A DNA stretch of 64,000 bases from Diphasiastrum complanatum (lineage: Eukaryota > Streptophyta > Lycopodiopsida > Lycopodiales > Lycopodiaceae), in the NCBI GenBank assembly GCA_029204225.1, contig CM055095.1, positions 15,406,049 to 15,470,048 of the forward strand. Direction: 5' to 3'. Within the stretch, counting starts at the first letter, position 1, and every line of letters begins with the position of its first letter. A program made the translations under genes and the position numbers. Of this stretch, positions 11,621 through 26,600 are shown piece after piece. Below the pieces are notes generated by a model. It was not told where the DNA came from, made no database searches, and saw only the letters and a program-made list of their open reading frames with translations.

Positions 11621-14600
11621 ATGATGCAAGCTTCTTCTCAAACCATGGGCGCTCCATCCCTTGCGCGCTCTTCGTCCCTCATCTTCATCAGAGCAGCACC
11701 TTCGCTCATGCGATCATCGCGTTTCTGCTCATCTGCCTCCTCTCTTTTTCTAACCGCTGCTGCTGCTTCGACTTGGGTTTCTGCTCTCAACTCAGCTAGT
11801 ACTAATTCTTCATTTTTGTCTTCAACACCCACTATCTTCGCTGCAGCGCTCCAGCCCTCTTGCAGTCATTATTGGCTGTCGCGCCAGGCGCGATCTCTAT
11901 GCGGTAAGCGGCACTGCACTTTGGGTTTGAGATGAAATCGGGGAAGGCCTAGCATTGCGGATATGTGTGTTGAATTCAGAATAATCGAGCTCGAGCATAC
12001 TGATTAAGGGCTGCTCTTGTATCGACTGAAAGCACTGAATCTAAAATGCAGGCTTCTTACTCTCAGTAGTTTATTTAAGCTGCAATGTTAATACATATGA
12101 AGAGTTTTATTAACGGGTTTTGTATTTTAAGTAGTTTTAAAAGCACATTATTCTGCAAAGATTGAAGTCTTCTTGTGTTGTATATGAGTGATCAACCAAG
12201 CTCTGTCTGTAGCAAGCACTTATTTTAGGAAAAAATAGCATCACAGGGTATGACAGTTCAAAATATTTCAAATTGGCATGATGCTTCTCGCAATGTTTTT
12301 TCTATCAATCTGGAGAAAAGAACCATGATTCAAGAGAGTAGCTATGCCATGTCTGAGTTTTTTTGAAATTGTTGGTCATCACGTTGAAGAATGCTGGTTG
12401 CAAAGTTTCAATTTTCTAATGTCAAGATAGGCTTGAAGTTTATTGTATTGGATGTGAGTTTCAGACATTCAAAGCAGTAGCTAATGTAACATAGTTTTTG
12501 AAGTCCTATGTAGTTGCAAGCAACACAGGAGGTATGGCTGGCACAGAGACATCAAACGCCGTGGAGCGAGAAATTCTGGTTCAACATTTACTTGTGAAGG
12601 AGGATCAGCTTCACTTGCTGTTGGATCTTCAGCGAAGAATCATTCAAGGTGTATCAATCAATATTTACTCTTGCTTAGTAATTCCATGATCAAAACGTGA
12701 AGGGTTGGTTTCAGGACTGCTTCTAAATCTAATCTTTCCAATAACAACCAACTATGATGTAATAAATTTGTGGGCTATTGGAGTCCTGGATACAAAATTC
12801 TAGAATATGTTATTATTTTAAGGAGAGTGTGATTTTGGGATGATGCATGCTGATGCTACTTCAATATTTCTTGTCTCCTTGTTTCAAGAGGGTGCTGACC
12901 TGAGCGATTTAGTTGAAGAGTATTCTCTTTGCCCATCAAAAAGTGAGGGTGGAATGCTTGGCTGGGTAGCAAAGGGCCAATTGGTAAGCTTTTTATGTCA
13001 AAATTTTGGTTGATGATTGGTTCAAAAAGCATGTACAAGTTCTGATTACAGTTATAATGGATATTTGTAGTACATGCCATGTTTGTAGTAAAAGAGTTAC
13101 GAAAAAATCATCATTAGAGCACGCACGAAACCAAATAGTGAACAAACAAAAATCTAGGTTCAACTAAGACCTCGTACAATCAACAATAAGCTGAATAGCA
13201 AGTTAACCTCTAAAGGATGGCTGAACACAAGAAATTCCTACTGGGTAGCAAAGGGCCAATTGGTAAGCTTTTTATGTCAAAATTTTGGTTGATGATTGGT
13301 TCAAAAAGCATGTACAAGTTCTGATTACGGTTATAATGGATATTTGTAGTACATGCCATGTTTGTAGTAAAAGAGTTACGAAAAAATCATCATTAGAGCA
13401 TGCACGAAACCAAATAGTGAACAAACAAAAATCTAGGTTCAACTAAGACCTCGTACAATCAACAATAAGCTGAATAGCAAGTTAACCTCTAAAGGATGGC
13501 TGAACACAAGAAATTCCTAGTATGCCAAACAACACAGAAATGCTGGGAACTGCAAAAATATTCTAGGAAATGTACTTTGCTTATCAAATGTATGCTTAAA
13601 AGTGATGATTTGTATCTAAACATGATGCTGGAAATGACAAGCTGGAAATGAGAAGAATTATTCAATAGAGCTCCTACCTGCACAAATGAGGCCACACTAG
13701 CCTAATTATAGGACAAGGGCTAGCTTTGTGACTGTCTAATTAGGCCCAATAATAGCCCAAGTAAGAAACCTCAATGATACATGATGGTTTTCCTGGTGCC
13801 CAAACCAAGGTTTCATTACCTCGAAGCTGGAAATGGACCTGAACATGGAAAGGACCTCTAGATGACTGGTGATCAAGGCTTGTGCTACAACCACGATCTC
13901 TGACTCAAGGTAATCTAGCAATATCCTCAATAAGGAGATCTAGGTAGTGGGCAGCAAAGGCATCCAAAAGATGTGGGGCATAGGTAATGAGCCTTTTCAT
14001 GGGCACACAAATTGACACATCGTTAGTGACGACCTGTAAAATTATCAATGTTTAAACTTGAATCAAATTTTGGAATTTAAATATTATCAAAGTTTGAATT
14101 CTGAACAATGACCATACCCACAATGCACATTGACAGTTGACAAGCAATTGAGATTACCTACGCAACGTTGTCTCTGGCCCCACCTCCTCAATGGCTCCTC
14201 TAATATGGCCAAACATGTACTTGCTTGTGATCATAGTGCTTGAAAGGGATATATTTGTAAATTGTAAGTTTTAACGGTCCATAGATTGCAAACTTGAAGC
14301 TAGTATACAAATTACAATGTACATCAAGTTTCAACAAACGGACAAATACATGTAACATGCCACGGCCTGCATATTGGAAATTTTAGAAGATACCTTACCT
14401 ACCTTAGAGGTGTCGATGTCTTGGAGTGACATAGTACTAGCCCATGCAATTTTGGGGGTGCCAATTTTTAGAAGGAATAAAAAACAAGGTAACAATTTAC
14501 AAGTACAAGGCAACCTACAAATTGCAAGTTACAAGTAGCAAGAATAGGAATAAGGATGCAAAAGCCAAAGAGTAATTATGAATTAGCAATAGTTTGTTGA

Positions 14601-17600
14601 TCAATTGTCACCTGATGGGCTCTAGCTCTTTGCTCATAGCATCTGTCTCAAGGAGAAACTCTTTAGTCCTCAACTGCTCCATGCTAGGCCCAAGAGTCGG
14701 AGGAGTTTGATGGGGTATGTCCTAACTCGGTCTCTCTTGAAGGGGTTTACGTGTGCAATACGCATTTAACCTTGAAATAGATGGGGGGTGGGATGGGGGG
14801 TTATTAAGTGAAATTGTGTATTTAGGGTTCAGGGGATCTAGACATGAATATGGTCACACTTGTTTATCATGGAATAAACTCCAGCTAGGCCTAATTAGAT
14901 TTTGATGCATGAAGGGCTCCCTACTTACAAATTCTAGGAGGAGGTCCAAAGCAGATCCTTCATATCTGGCACAAATACCTTTCCATCTCTCAACGACATA
15001 CCTTCCTTCATGGTGTATGTTAGATATGTACTGGTGTGTGTTGTGTGCCTATGGAAGCTACAGGCGAAGCTGACTCTTCTATTTGGTCAACTATCTTGCA
15101 TGCATTAGGCCACACACGCTGACAACATGAGTTCTTTTGCTGAGCCCTTTTGATCTTCTTTAATGTTAATTCTCTAACGTATCACTTCTCAAATTTATCT
15201 TTACCAAGTCTCTTGGTAAAAAGTATATGCAACTTGTTCTTCTGTAGGACAATAGATAAACTCAACTTCATGATTATGAAGTTTCTCTCCGATGAAATGT
15301 TGTTGTACTTCAATATGTTTTGATCCGTTGTGTTTATGTCTTCGTACCACTATTATTGTGTGGTTTGTACTTGTGGATTATAGTAGTGGTAAATATGTTA
15401 TGACAATGAGTATTACACATGGGAGATTTTTTGAGGACAAGAGATTCTATTATGTCATAGGACACGAATCAATGGTGTGGTTTTGATAGTAGTGAGGACA
15501 CTATGATTTCTCATGGTGTAGGCATTGATTGGTAGTTGAGGCTGGCTAAATTTAAGCTTTAAACACACATTTTGTATCATATCGACAAGTGGTTGTCGAT
15601 TTGTGTGTCGTGTTACTGCAACATCCGTTGTGCAAGATGTGAGATCTGTTTGTGCTCAATGAGGTGGACAAGGACATGCCATTCTTTTGTGCTTCTAGTT
15701 AGATGATGCATGAAGGGATCTAGATTGGACAAGTTCAAGTTTGTCATTGGAACCTTCATTCTTATTTTTTGATAATGTTGTCCATTGTCTAATTGATTCT
15801 AGCGTATGCTTCTTGTCCTTCTGTCTTGCATCTTATCCTTCTGGATGGCATAGTCATTAAACACATTGACATTATTTTATCGGGTGCCATCTTAGGGACA
15901 CTTTCCACTCGAAGTATTTGACATAAGCGTGGAAATGCTCATTCTTGCACATCTTGATCTTGTTAAGATGTAGGAAGGAGTTCTACAAGAAACAAAATGG
16001 CTTGAACATTTTGATGAAGGTAACATTCGTTGAGTCCAGTTGTTATGCTTGTACTACTCGAGATTGAATTACCACTCTTTGGTTTTTTTCAGCTGAAATG
16101 AGAAAACCAAATTGGAGGCCCAAGAGTCTATTTATTGTCCCATGGGCAACAATCTCAAAACCTAGTTGAGACAAACATTTGGGAAGATCCTGGTGCGAAG
16201 GAAGAAGGATGTTAGATTTAGCTGTAAATGAGGAGCATTGCAAAACAAAGAAGATACAAGTGCAATGAGGTGACCAACAAAAAGTGAACATTTATAGGAG
16301 AAAATTGGATCTATTCCAATTTCGAAGCAAAGCAGAATTTAAGCATGCATCACTAGAGTCTCACGAAGCTTTTTCAAATAAGTTGTAGTTAGATGTTGTA
16401 GAATGATATCCATTATGTTTCAACCCTTTAATTGGACCCAATTGTTTTGGAGAGATGAGTCTACTTAAAGTAGGACTCAACCTAATAATTACAATAATGT
16501 TTTGTTGCCTTTGTGGATGTTGCTACTTTGGTTTGAATAGATGTGATCCCTCCATTATCAGGATCAACCAATGTTGGGTGGGTATATAGTTGCTCGACTA
16601 GTATCAACTCATGTATCAACTTAGGTATCAACCCGAGTATCAATGAACCAACTAGTATATGTTTTGTGACATTAGGGTTGAGAAGCAATTGCTCTCCCTA
16701 ATATAAGCATTGTCAACACCTTGGTCAATACTTGACTAGGATTGGTTTTGGCCTAAACAATTCTTATTTCGATATTCTTGTTAGGGGCGAAATCTTGCCT
16801 TTTGCCTTGTAATTGATTCTGGTGAGAACATTTATTCACGAAACCCCAAGTATGATGGTGGGCAGCATCAAGTATTGCCTTTTCATAGCAATTTGACATT
16901 GCATTTGTGAAAGGTCATGCCTTTCAATAGTTGCGTACTACCTTCAAAAAATCTATGCCTTTGAACAATGTATATATATTCATATCCAGGTTCATAATTA
17001 GTTGGCATCACCCTTGCAATACTAGTTTGTTTAAATCAGTTTGCAACTCATATATCATGTGTATATCGGTTGATATCAAAAATTTGTAATATTGTAATAT
17101 AATTAAATCAGCCAGATTTAAAAGTTAGGGATTTTTCCAATAAAAGGGCTCGGTTGGTATTGGAATTAACGGCCTTCGCCCTAGATCGGTATCAACAATA
17201 GCTATGAACTTAGTTATTTCCAAAGAGATGTCACCACACATAGTAAGTTCTCCCTCTGGACCAGCAAAACCACGATCATTCTTGACGTTGGTCGAATCAA
17301 CAAGCATGGGTTCCTTAGTACTCTTGTCAGGCTTCCTCTCTCAATGAGCCATGTTAATAGCAATACACCCTAGCCCTTGGACTCTTGGCTGGAATGATTT
17401 TTCACCATCATGAGGTGCCTCCTCACTCACAAGCGGTTCTATTAGCAAATCATCTTTATTAATTCCACTCGCAAATGACCATTATCACGGAAAAATGCAC
17501 ATTGGACTTTCAGCGCCTCTTTTCCATTGTCCTCGTCATTGCTCCGTTCTCCCTCCAGTCGTCATTGTGTACATAAAAATGAGCATGTCTAAAATCATAC

Positions 17601-20600
17601 CATCTATCTTTCCATATATCCTCCTTATAACATGTTTACCATATCAATGGTAGAGAGAATGTCAGGTGTTCACTCCAAAGAAACAAAAAACACTTGGTAT
17701 GATGTCAACTCTAACATTGATGCATGCAAAATGCTATTCCTTCCATACTGCTTGCAAAATTCTTTTGTTGGAAGTAAGTGGCATATTACATGGATTTTTT
17801 GTTGGATCTATTCTTGCTTGGTGGCATTTACCATCAGAGACAAAAGTCTTATCTTGTTATTCTTTTATATCAATTGTTTCCACTTGTAATGTTTCTATTC
17901 CTTTCTAATGTTTGTTTAGAAAACCATTCAATCTTTGATATGGTTTTTCTAGGTACCTGAATTTGAAGAAGCAGCATTTAGCGCCCCACTCAATAAGCTT
18001 GTACGTGTGAAGACAAAGCATGGTTGGCATTTGGTGCAAGTTCTATCTGAAAGGTATCATTTTATCTTTGTTTAATCTCTTGAATGATTCACATAGACAA
18101 GTATCAAAGCAACATCGAGGATTAGTGAAGAAGCATGTGTGCTCCTTAAAAGGACTACTAGCAAGCTTTTCAATTCTATCTCCATGAAGGATTATGTATA
18201 TAAGGGAAGCTCCTTAGATCCTGCTTACAAATCCTAAACACAAAAGGATAACACACTGTGAAGAAACCACCCAACCAAGTAGAAGCATCCAATCAATCTC
18301 TAGAAGCCTCACCCCCAAGCCAAGGAACAAGAAGCATGAATGTAGAGTGAGAGCCTGGCAATGAATCAAGAACCATGATGAGGAGTAGGGCGAGTTTGGT
18401 CCTCTTATATAGAGCCTAATGCATCCTGGGCACATAGCCATGCATAGCCCTATGTTCCCTAGACATAGATTCACCTAGAATAGGGTCCTATGCATGGACC
18501 AACTATTCATAGAATTGCTATTGATAACTCTACACATGCATACACTGTCTCATTACCTTGTCTAAACTCCACTTAGTGTGTTATGGGCCTCACAAGGATA
18601 TTAGTTACTTTCGGGTCACGTCCATTATGACGTGGCATAACTAACAGCTTGTTTCACTGGAGTACCGTGTATCCAAGACTAGGAGTATACTGTATCCTAT
18701 GTACTGGTCATGGACATAACATTCTTCTCTCCTTAAACTGTTTCTATCCTTAGAAACTAAAATTCGGGAAATTCTTCTTTATGTTATCAACTCTCTCCCA
18801 CGAATCATCATCCTCAGTACGACCCTTCCACCGAATTAAGCACTCAGAGATAGAACGATTTCTCAATTGTTTATCTCTGGTTCTGAGCACCTTCTCAGGT
18901 TCCAAAGGTACACTAAGCGACAAATCTTCCAAATGGGATAAATCCTCATCCGATCCAACTGTATCACCATCATGTAAACTTAGTTTCCAACGACTTACAT
19001 GAAACACTGGGTGTGCAGTCGATTTTCCTTGAAGATCGAGTTCATACGCCAAAGAACCAATTCTACATACAATCCTGAAAGGTCCACAATAACGGGTAGA
19101 CAACTTATAATGCTTCCTTGTACGTAATGCCTTAGAATCTTTTGGAATCCTAAGATATACCCAGTCATCAACTTTAAAATCTCTTGGAGATCTCTTAAGA
19201 TCGGTATAGTGTTTAGCTCTATCCTGAGCACTACAGATACTATCCTTAGCCACCTGCAACATTTCTTGCATATCATGCAAAAAATCAGCAACCTTTTGGA
19301 TCTTAACAGACTTCGTCTCAACATTTATTGGAGATCTAGGTTGAAAACCGTACATAAGCATAAAAGGACTTTAACTTGTAGCAGAATGTTTTCTACTATT
19401 ATATGCATTTCCATCAAGGAATTTAGTTGGGGGAGGCCCTATTGAGTGTAGTGGCCCAGGTTTAATAGAGGCAGGAGCTCCTGTGGCAGCTATGGATGGA
19501 GCACACTCATGCCCTAGAGTCAGGCCATGCATGACCACATTCACCCACACAAGATAGCGCGGGCAGATATCGACAGAGCACAGTGCCTTCAGGGTGGCAA
19601 TGGACACACCATGAGGCCACTAGACTTACATGCCAGTTTTTCTATAGTGGCTATCTTGCATTTGCCTTGGTCAACACCGCCATCTTTCATGAATGATGAG
19701 GGAGACAACAGACAACTTGTGACACAACTTGGAGATCCCCACATGCGAGTCTCTGTGTACTCGCCATTTGAGAGAGGAGCATGTATGCATCACAAGAGAG
19801 CTCAGCCCATATGGCATGTCTAGCCCACATATGGTTGCTCTATTCTAGCGAATGGGTGGATTGATATTAGGCTCAAGCCTATTATCAACATCTTGGTTCC
19901 ATGCCCAACGGGCATTGTATTTCTCAAGGGTGTGGATGCTTCTTGAGCTGGTGTTGTTGAGTTGGGGAGAGGTTATTTATGAGCGTATCCATGCAGCAAT
20001 CATTGAGGTAGGGGCGCAACGTGTAGTACAGGTGGTCACTGACAATGCCAACAATTGTGTGGCCATGGGTGAGCTTTTAGAGTGAGACTATCTTGCCATT
20101 GTGTGGATCCCATGTGCACCACACTAAATCGATCTTTTGATGTCGACATAGGAGCCCTCTCTTGGGATTCCACCATCATATCTACTGACATCTTCTTGGC
20201 CACATTTGTGACCAGGAGGAAGAGTGCACTTGCCATGTCAGGACATATAGGCACTAGATGGCAACCAGCCCTAAGTTTACACAGTTGCTTCGCAGCAGCG
20301 AGCTAATTGGACTTAGATTCCAGAGGATTGTTTTTGGACTAGCGATAGGCCAAAGCAGCTGGTTGAGGTCCTGCAGCCAACGTATCTTGTGATGAGGTTG
20401 GTGGATTGTAAGGGTCCTACACTCTACCTCATCTACAGAATAGGATTGAGGAGACCCTTCAATGACCACTTCTTCAAGGAACATCATCTGCGATGGTAAA
20501 ATAAGGGTACAATGCATGCAAAGCGTGCATGATCTCCCAAGCAGCATCAGTGAGAGGTCTACCGTGCCATGCAACCAAGTACTCACGGATAAAACGGTTT

Positions 20601-23600
20601 CTAAGTCGTCTCTCTCCGTTCCAATACTGTGTCAGGTCTGTGCATCACCTCAGGCTCTTGAAACAAAACAAGTCCATCAATTAGCAAGTTATCACCGTCA
20701 TCTAAAACCCTCTTGAAGCGTGAAACATGTAAAACTTGATGAACTTTACAATTATGAGGGAACGCTAGTTTATAAGCAACATCATTAAGCTTTTTAACTT
20801 TTTTCTAATCTGTTTTATGCATTTATTTTGTGAAAGTGTTTCAAATTATTGAGTTATTTTTTTTACAATGAAATGATTACTGTTTTGGTTCCTGTAGGAT
20901 GTCATCTATTCGAGAGAAGTGGTTTGATAGGTGGAATTTCTTCCACAAGGCCATACACAGTTGCTCATTTGCTTCACCCTATGTGGGCTATTGGAGGCAT
21001 ATGCACAGACGCCAAGCTTGTGGACGGCTGGAGGACATACATGCAGAACTTGTATCCAGTTCAGGCTTGTGCCCCAATAGTTCTCACAGAGCTATCTAAA
21101 TCAAACCCAAAGCACACCAAAGTAGGCACCAAATATCCACTTTATTGATTTCTCCTGAAAGTGCATATCAAGTTACAAGCATAAACACAAAGGGCACTAC
21201 TGCTAAGTCTCCTCCCAGCCACTTGCTGCATAGATTATGATTAGGAATGCCTCTCTCTATGCTCACTTATACATAATTCTCAAGCACCGACTTTACCCTG
21301 ACCCTTTCCTAACGTCGACACATGGCGAGCCCTATGCACAATCGACTCTTGTCACTTGGCATTATGGTTAGAATTTGATTCTAGAAGTTCACAAAGACTT
21401 CACTTGTTTGAATGACTCAAAAGGAGGTCAATCCAATAGCCTCTAAATTAAGACCCAGTACCCCCATACTAAATACAAGCAGGTCAACAAGTTAACAAAA
21501 TCTACTATTTACATTTTCTTACAAAACACCACAGGCCGGTGTGAGCCATTTCAATATTTACAATTTACAACTACATTTTACAATTTACAATTATCTAAAA
21601 CCCTCTTGAAGCGTGAAACTGGATGAACTTTACGATCCTGAGGTAACGCTAGTTTATAAGCAACATCATTAAGTATTTTAACTATTTTCTAGGGTCCACA
21701 ATAACGCGGAGATAACTTATAGCACTTCCCTGTCTTAAGAGAAGGTGAGTCCTTAGGAATCAGAAGAAACACGATGTCTCCTTCCTCGAACTCTCTTGGT
21801 GTGCGATCCCATATAACTATGGACATCTTTATTAATCTTAGGCCATCGGAAATTACATCGGATCAACTCACAAGTCTTATCCACACCGGGACACCTGCAC
21901 TGGGCTATCATAACAGGAATGCAAGATTTTCTTACGCAGCTCCTCACAAGTTGGAATGAGAAATTTGCCATTCCTCTCAACAAAACCATCCTCTATGGTA
22001 TACTTAAGATAAGTGTGAGCAAAGGAGTAGAGCTCTCCTCTTGAGACTCTGCATGGCCGTGACTCACCTCAAGCTCCACTCTCTTACACTAAGGATCCTC
22101 TAGTTGAGCCTTCTTTATCTCAACTGATAGGTCCCTTTCAATGACCACAAATGACATTGATACACTGTTCGAGACAATGCATCAACAACTCTATTTTTGC
22201 CCCTTTGTTATACCGAATTTCCATTTGAAATTCTTGCATAAGTTCAGATCATCTCGCCTGTCGGCCTCTGAGATCAGGTTGTTTGCAGAAATACCTCAAG
22301 GTATCATGATCATTGTAGTATGTACACATAAAACTCAAATCCATACAAATAATGCCTCCATACCTTTAACGCATGGACTGTGGAGGTGGTCTATTTACAG
22401 GACAAGATCCGGGAATAAGCTCTTATGTTCAACATTTCTATTAGGCGGTAACGCAGATGCAAATCATTAGTAAACACATCTGCAAACTCACTCCTAATTT
22501 CATGGTCTAGGTTAGCTAAAGTATTGTCTTGCACCTACCACATGCTACTCTCACTAGTACTAGTAGTCATATCTAGCAGAAAACAAACATACATACTTTC
22601 ACAGCTTACCTTACGCAACTGCGTAGCTGAGACCAGTGGTCCTGGAGGCACATCCCGCTCACCACGGATGGAATGAAGCTTACCACCATGCTGAAACTCA
22701 TACACATGAGTATCCCCGACTATGTAAGGCTTCCACAACACATCCCCAGAACGACATCAAAGCGCGCCTAACGAGTTATCTCAAAAGCCAACTCCATAGA
22801 ATAACTTTGAATAGTTAAGGGCATACTCACAACCCTCGCGTCCCAAATCTCCTTACCCTTTCCATCAGCCATGTCGATTGTGTACTAGTACTTGGACGGT
22901 TGTGTGCTCACTCATAACTTCTTAACAAGAGTTGAATTAATGACATTATGCGAGGACCCAGTGTCAAATAGAACTAAAAATACTTCTACCACAAAGCTGT
23001 CCACGCATAACTATCAAGGAAGTGTCAGGAAATTTGATACCCGTGTTGCGCTTCTTTTGATAACGTCATTGGAGGAGTTGTGTCCACCTTCCGCACGACA
23101 AAAACATTCATTAATTGAAGAACATCAAGATTAGCTTATCTCTTCTACTTCCATCGGCTGCTGCTGCTGCTCTACTTGAAGATTATAAGTGGTTCTCATC
23201 TGGTTACGTGGACATTTTTTCCACCGATGTTGTCCCAAGCATCCAAAGCATAGATTCTCTCTTTTTGCCCTCTCTTGGTCCTGTGGTGACAACATAGAGT
23301 GTTGATCCCCTTGGGCATTAGGCCGCCCATACAAAGGCGTTTCAGAGCACTAACCCCTTTACCCTTTTGGCTACATGCAGCTTGCCCTTGCCCTTGCCAT
23401 TGGCCTTTGAACTTCTTGAATTTGCGCTTACTCAAAGGCATTTGGCCCCCTTGGGCTTGACCACCCGAGGTTCTGCTGGTTCATGGGATTTCTTCCCATC
23501 TTCATAGTAAATAGCCATTTGAATGGCATTGTGGACAATATGTGTTTGCCCCTTTCGCACAAACGGCGGCAAACTCTCCCTAAGTCCTTTGATAAAATGA

Positions 23601-26600
23601 AACACCTGTAAATACATATGGACTTCCTCAGGGATTCTTAGCAATGCCTCTTTATATCAATCAACATATTCTTGAACTGACCAATCGCCTTCCTTGAGGC
23701 CTGTCCACTATTGCATGGCTTGATTCTTTTCATCAAGAGGCACCCACTTTTGTACAAACATCTGTTGAAATGCCTCCCAGGAATCCGGTACAAGGCCATC
23801 TTTTCAACTTTCCTCCACCATCGTTGTGTCGATTCCTATAATCGTTAGGTAGCTTCAGCAATCATCTCTAAATCATCGGTAATGCCACACATACCAAAGG
23901 CCTTTTCCCATTTTTGCAACCAGTTTTCCACTGCATCTGTGGTTCTTATAACTATTGCACCTGTAAACTTTGGAGGTTTCAAGTCCTTAATGGACGACAA
24001 CTTGCGCTTCTTGCCAAGATCCACATCTCTTTTAGTTGAACCAGGCTCACCACCCAAATTCCCTGTACCACTCAGATGCATGGCAATTACTCTAAGATCT
24101 GCTTTAACATCAACTTTGGCAAAAAGTGCATCGATCCTCTGAGAATCATGTGTAGTATCACTAGAAGATGCCATAGCAAAAACTAGCCAGGAAAAAGCTA
24201 AGAAACTTGCAAAATTGTGCAAAAACCAGCAACAAAAGCACTTGAAACAAAGCACCAATGCCTTATGGTACCTTTCGAATTGCCTTTTTGAACTGTGTTT
24301 GAATCGAGTTTGAATCGGGAAAGAATCGGCTTCTCCAGGTTTGAACCGGAAAATCGGTTTTAGGGTTTTTTTTTTCAAAACATTAATGTCACACCATACA
24401 TATTACATATTACATATTACAATGTACCATGTGCATGGCTAGTTAGTAGTAATTTGTAAATTAGCAAATGTTCAATGATTCAAACATAACGAAAATGACA
24501 TTGAATACAATGTGCATTGTAACTTTAAATTATTAACATGTAATAGATTATAGTACTAACTTCTAACAGCTTATAGGTAACAGTACTAAGTAGTAAGTAC
24601 TAACTTCTAAGTATAAACTCTTGAGTTACTGTGAGTACAAATCCCATTCGACATTCAACATTGATAATTGAAACATTCCACAGTTGAACATTACCAAAAT
24701 GTAAACATATTACCTGAGTCTTGAATCATATATGTAGTTTTAACTTATCCATAAATGCCAAATGGTAATAATGTTGTACCAGTGATGACAAATTACTATC
24801 TGCTAGTAACTAGTCTCAAGTTTATAATCTCAAAACTTCAAAGTCAACTCCTAATTTTTATAAACTAACCAAAAGACTTATTACTAAATAGTAAATGCCA
24901 AATGGTCCACTCTCCTGGACCAAGGCAAACTAAAGCCTAACATAGCCTCCTCCTAGTCACCTGTGGAAGCTGTGACCTGCTCGCTCTTGCAGGCTTAGGA
25001 GCAGGATCCTCGTCAATGCTATTATCATGATAAGATGGATCACTCTCATCGCTATTGACTTCATCTTCTGAGGTCTCTGTGTCATCTTCATCTTCTAGTG
25101 GCTCCTCGTCCTCGAGGGCTCGAGGTGAGAGAATGTGTACGACGAGCTTCTGCAATCGAGGAGCATCACCCCCATACTTGTCAATGGCCCGTGCATCATC
25201 CCAAAAAGGAGATGCTAGCACAATCCTCTCAAATTGCTGAGCCTTAGGCTCTCGTGAGGCCTCCACTCATGCTAATGGTTTAAGACCACCATCTGTTTGA
25301 AGTTGTCATGCACCTTCAAGAGGCACTCCAGAACAATGAAAAAAAAGGCAAACCTGGAATGAATCATGATTGCAAATTGTATTAGCTTCAACAAATCAAT
25401 TATCGAATAACAAAGTTGAAACTTGAAAGTGGTCAGTAGTTACTAGTAAGCTATGTACTAACTTCTAAGAATCTAAGTGATGAATCAAATTTGATGAATA
25501 GAAAAGTAGACTTGGTGGGGGAATTCCTCTAAATCTTGAGGCTAGAATATTCCCTGAACATGCTCAGGACTCTCGGTCTCTTGGTGACAAACCTCACCAA
25601 GAACCGGTTTATGTCTAGTACCTCTCTAATCCATGGCAACTTTGCTATATCTGCAAATAAGAGGCCTAAGCAATGTGCAGCACGTCCAAAAAATCCAAGG
25701 GTACTTTTCATTTACGAGCTTCCCCATGGCAACACAATTTACCGCATTGTCTGTGACAACTTGCAAAGCAGACAATTGCAACATTGGACATCCATCATCC
25801 ATGATCCAAGAATCAACATTGAACAAGTAGTAAATATTAAGTACAAAGATTTCACTCATTTTTATTTCTCACTACTCAACTGAAAGTAAAGAATCAATAC
25901 CTGCACAACATTTTCTTTCCTGACCTCCACAATGGCCTCGTCAATATATCTAAACAATGTCTGGCCATCCAAGACTAAGCCCACTTGTGAGGTGTCGATG
26001 GATCTCAGGAACATCGTGCCCAAGCAAGAAGAAACCAATATATTTACAATATGGTGCTTCCCAACCATCTAACATGATGGAGCACCCATACCTAGTTCAA
26101 AAGATCCCATTGCCCACAAAATTCAAATTTCAGATGGCAATTGTCAATTGCATTTACAATATATGTAATTGGTCAATAAATATAACTATTTTCAACCATT
26201 CTTAAAACATAAAAGTTAAGACATAGAAGTTAGAACTTGGCACCTGCCACTTCAAACTTAAAATTCAAGTTAGAACATATATGACAAGACATATTACATT
26301 AAAGTAGGGTTTAGGATTTACATATCCCATGATCTCCTGATAGGCTCTAGCTCCCTATCCACGGAGTCTCGCTCAGCAACCAACTGAGTCGTCCTCAACT
26401 GCTGCATGAATGGTCCCTCCCACTCTGAACCAATCCTAGACACATGTCTCATCATCTCCCTCCATATAGGGGTCGTAGTCAAGTGAAAGGGGAGGTTGCA
26501 CATGTAGAAACACCTCCTAATAGACACATTGGCTATCTCCTTGTTACTTTGCTAGGAGGATGCCACATACACATCTCTGCCCCTAAGTTGTGTACGGCTC

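Noticed and set aside
12529-12689. Starting the STR12 protein at ATG 12498 or 12535 instead of 11621
   Set aside because: The exon 1 to exon 2 join keeps frame, has good splice sites, and supplies a 94-residue acidic-free transit peptide behind a TATA box.
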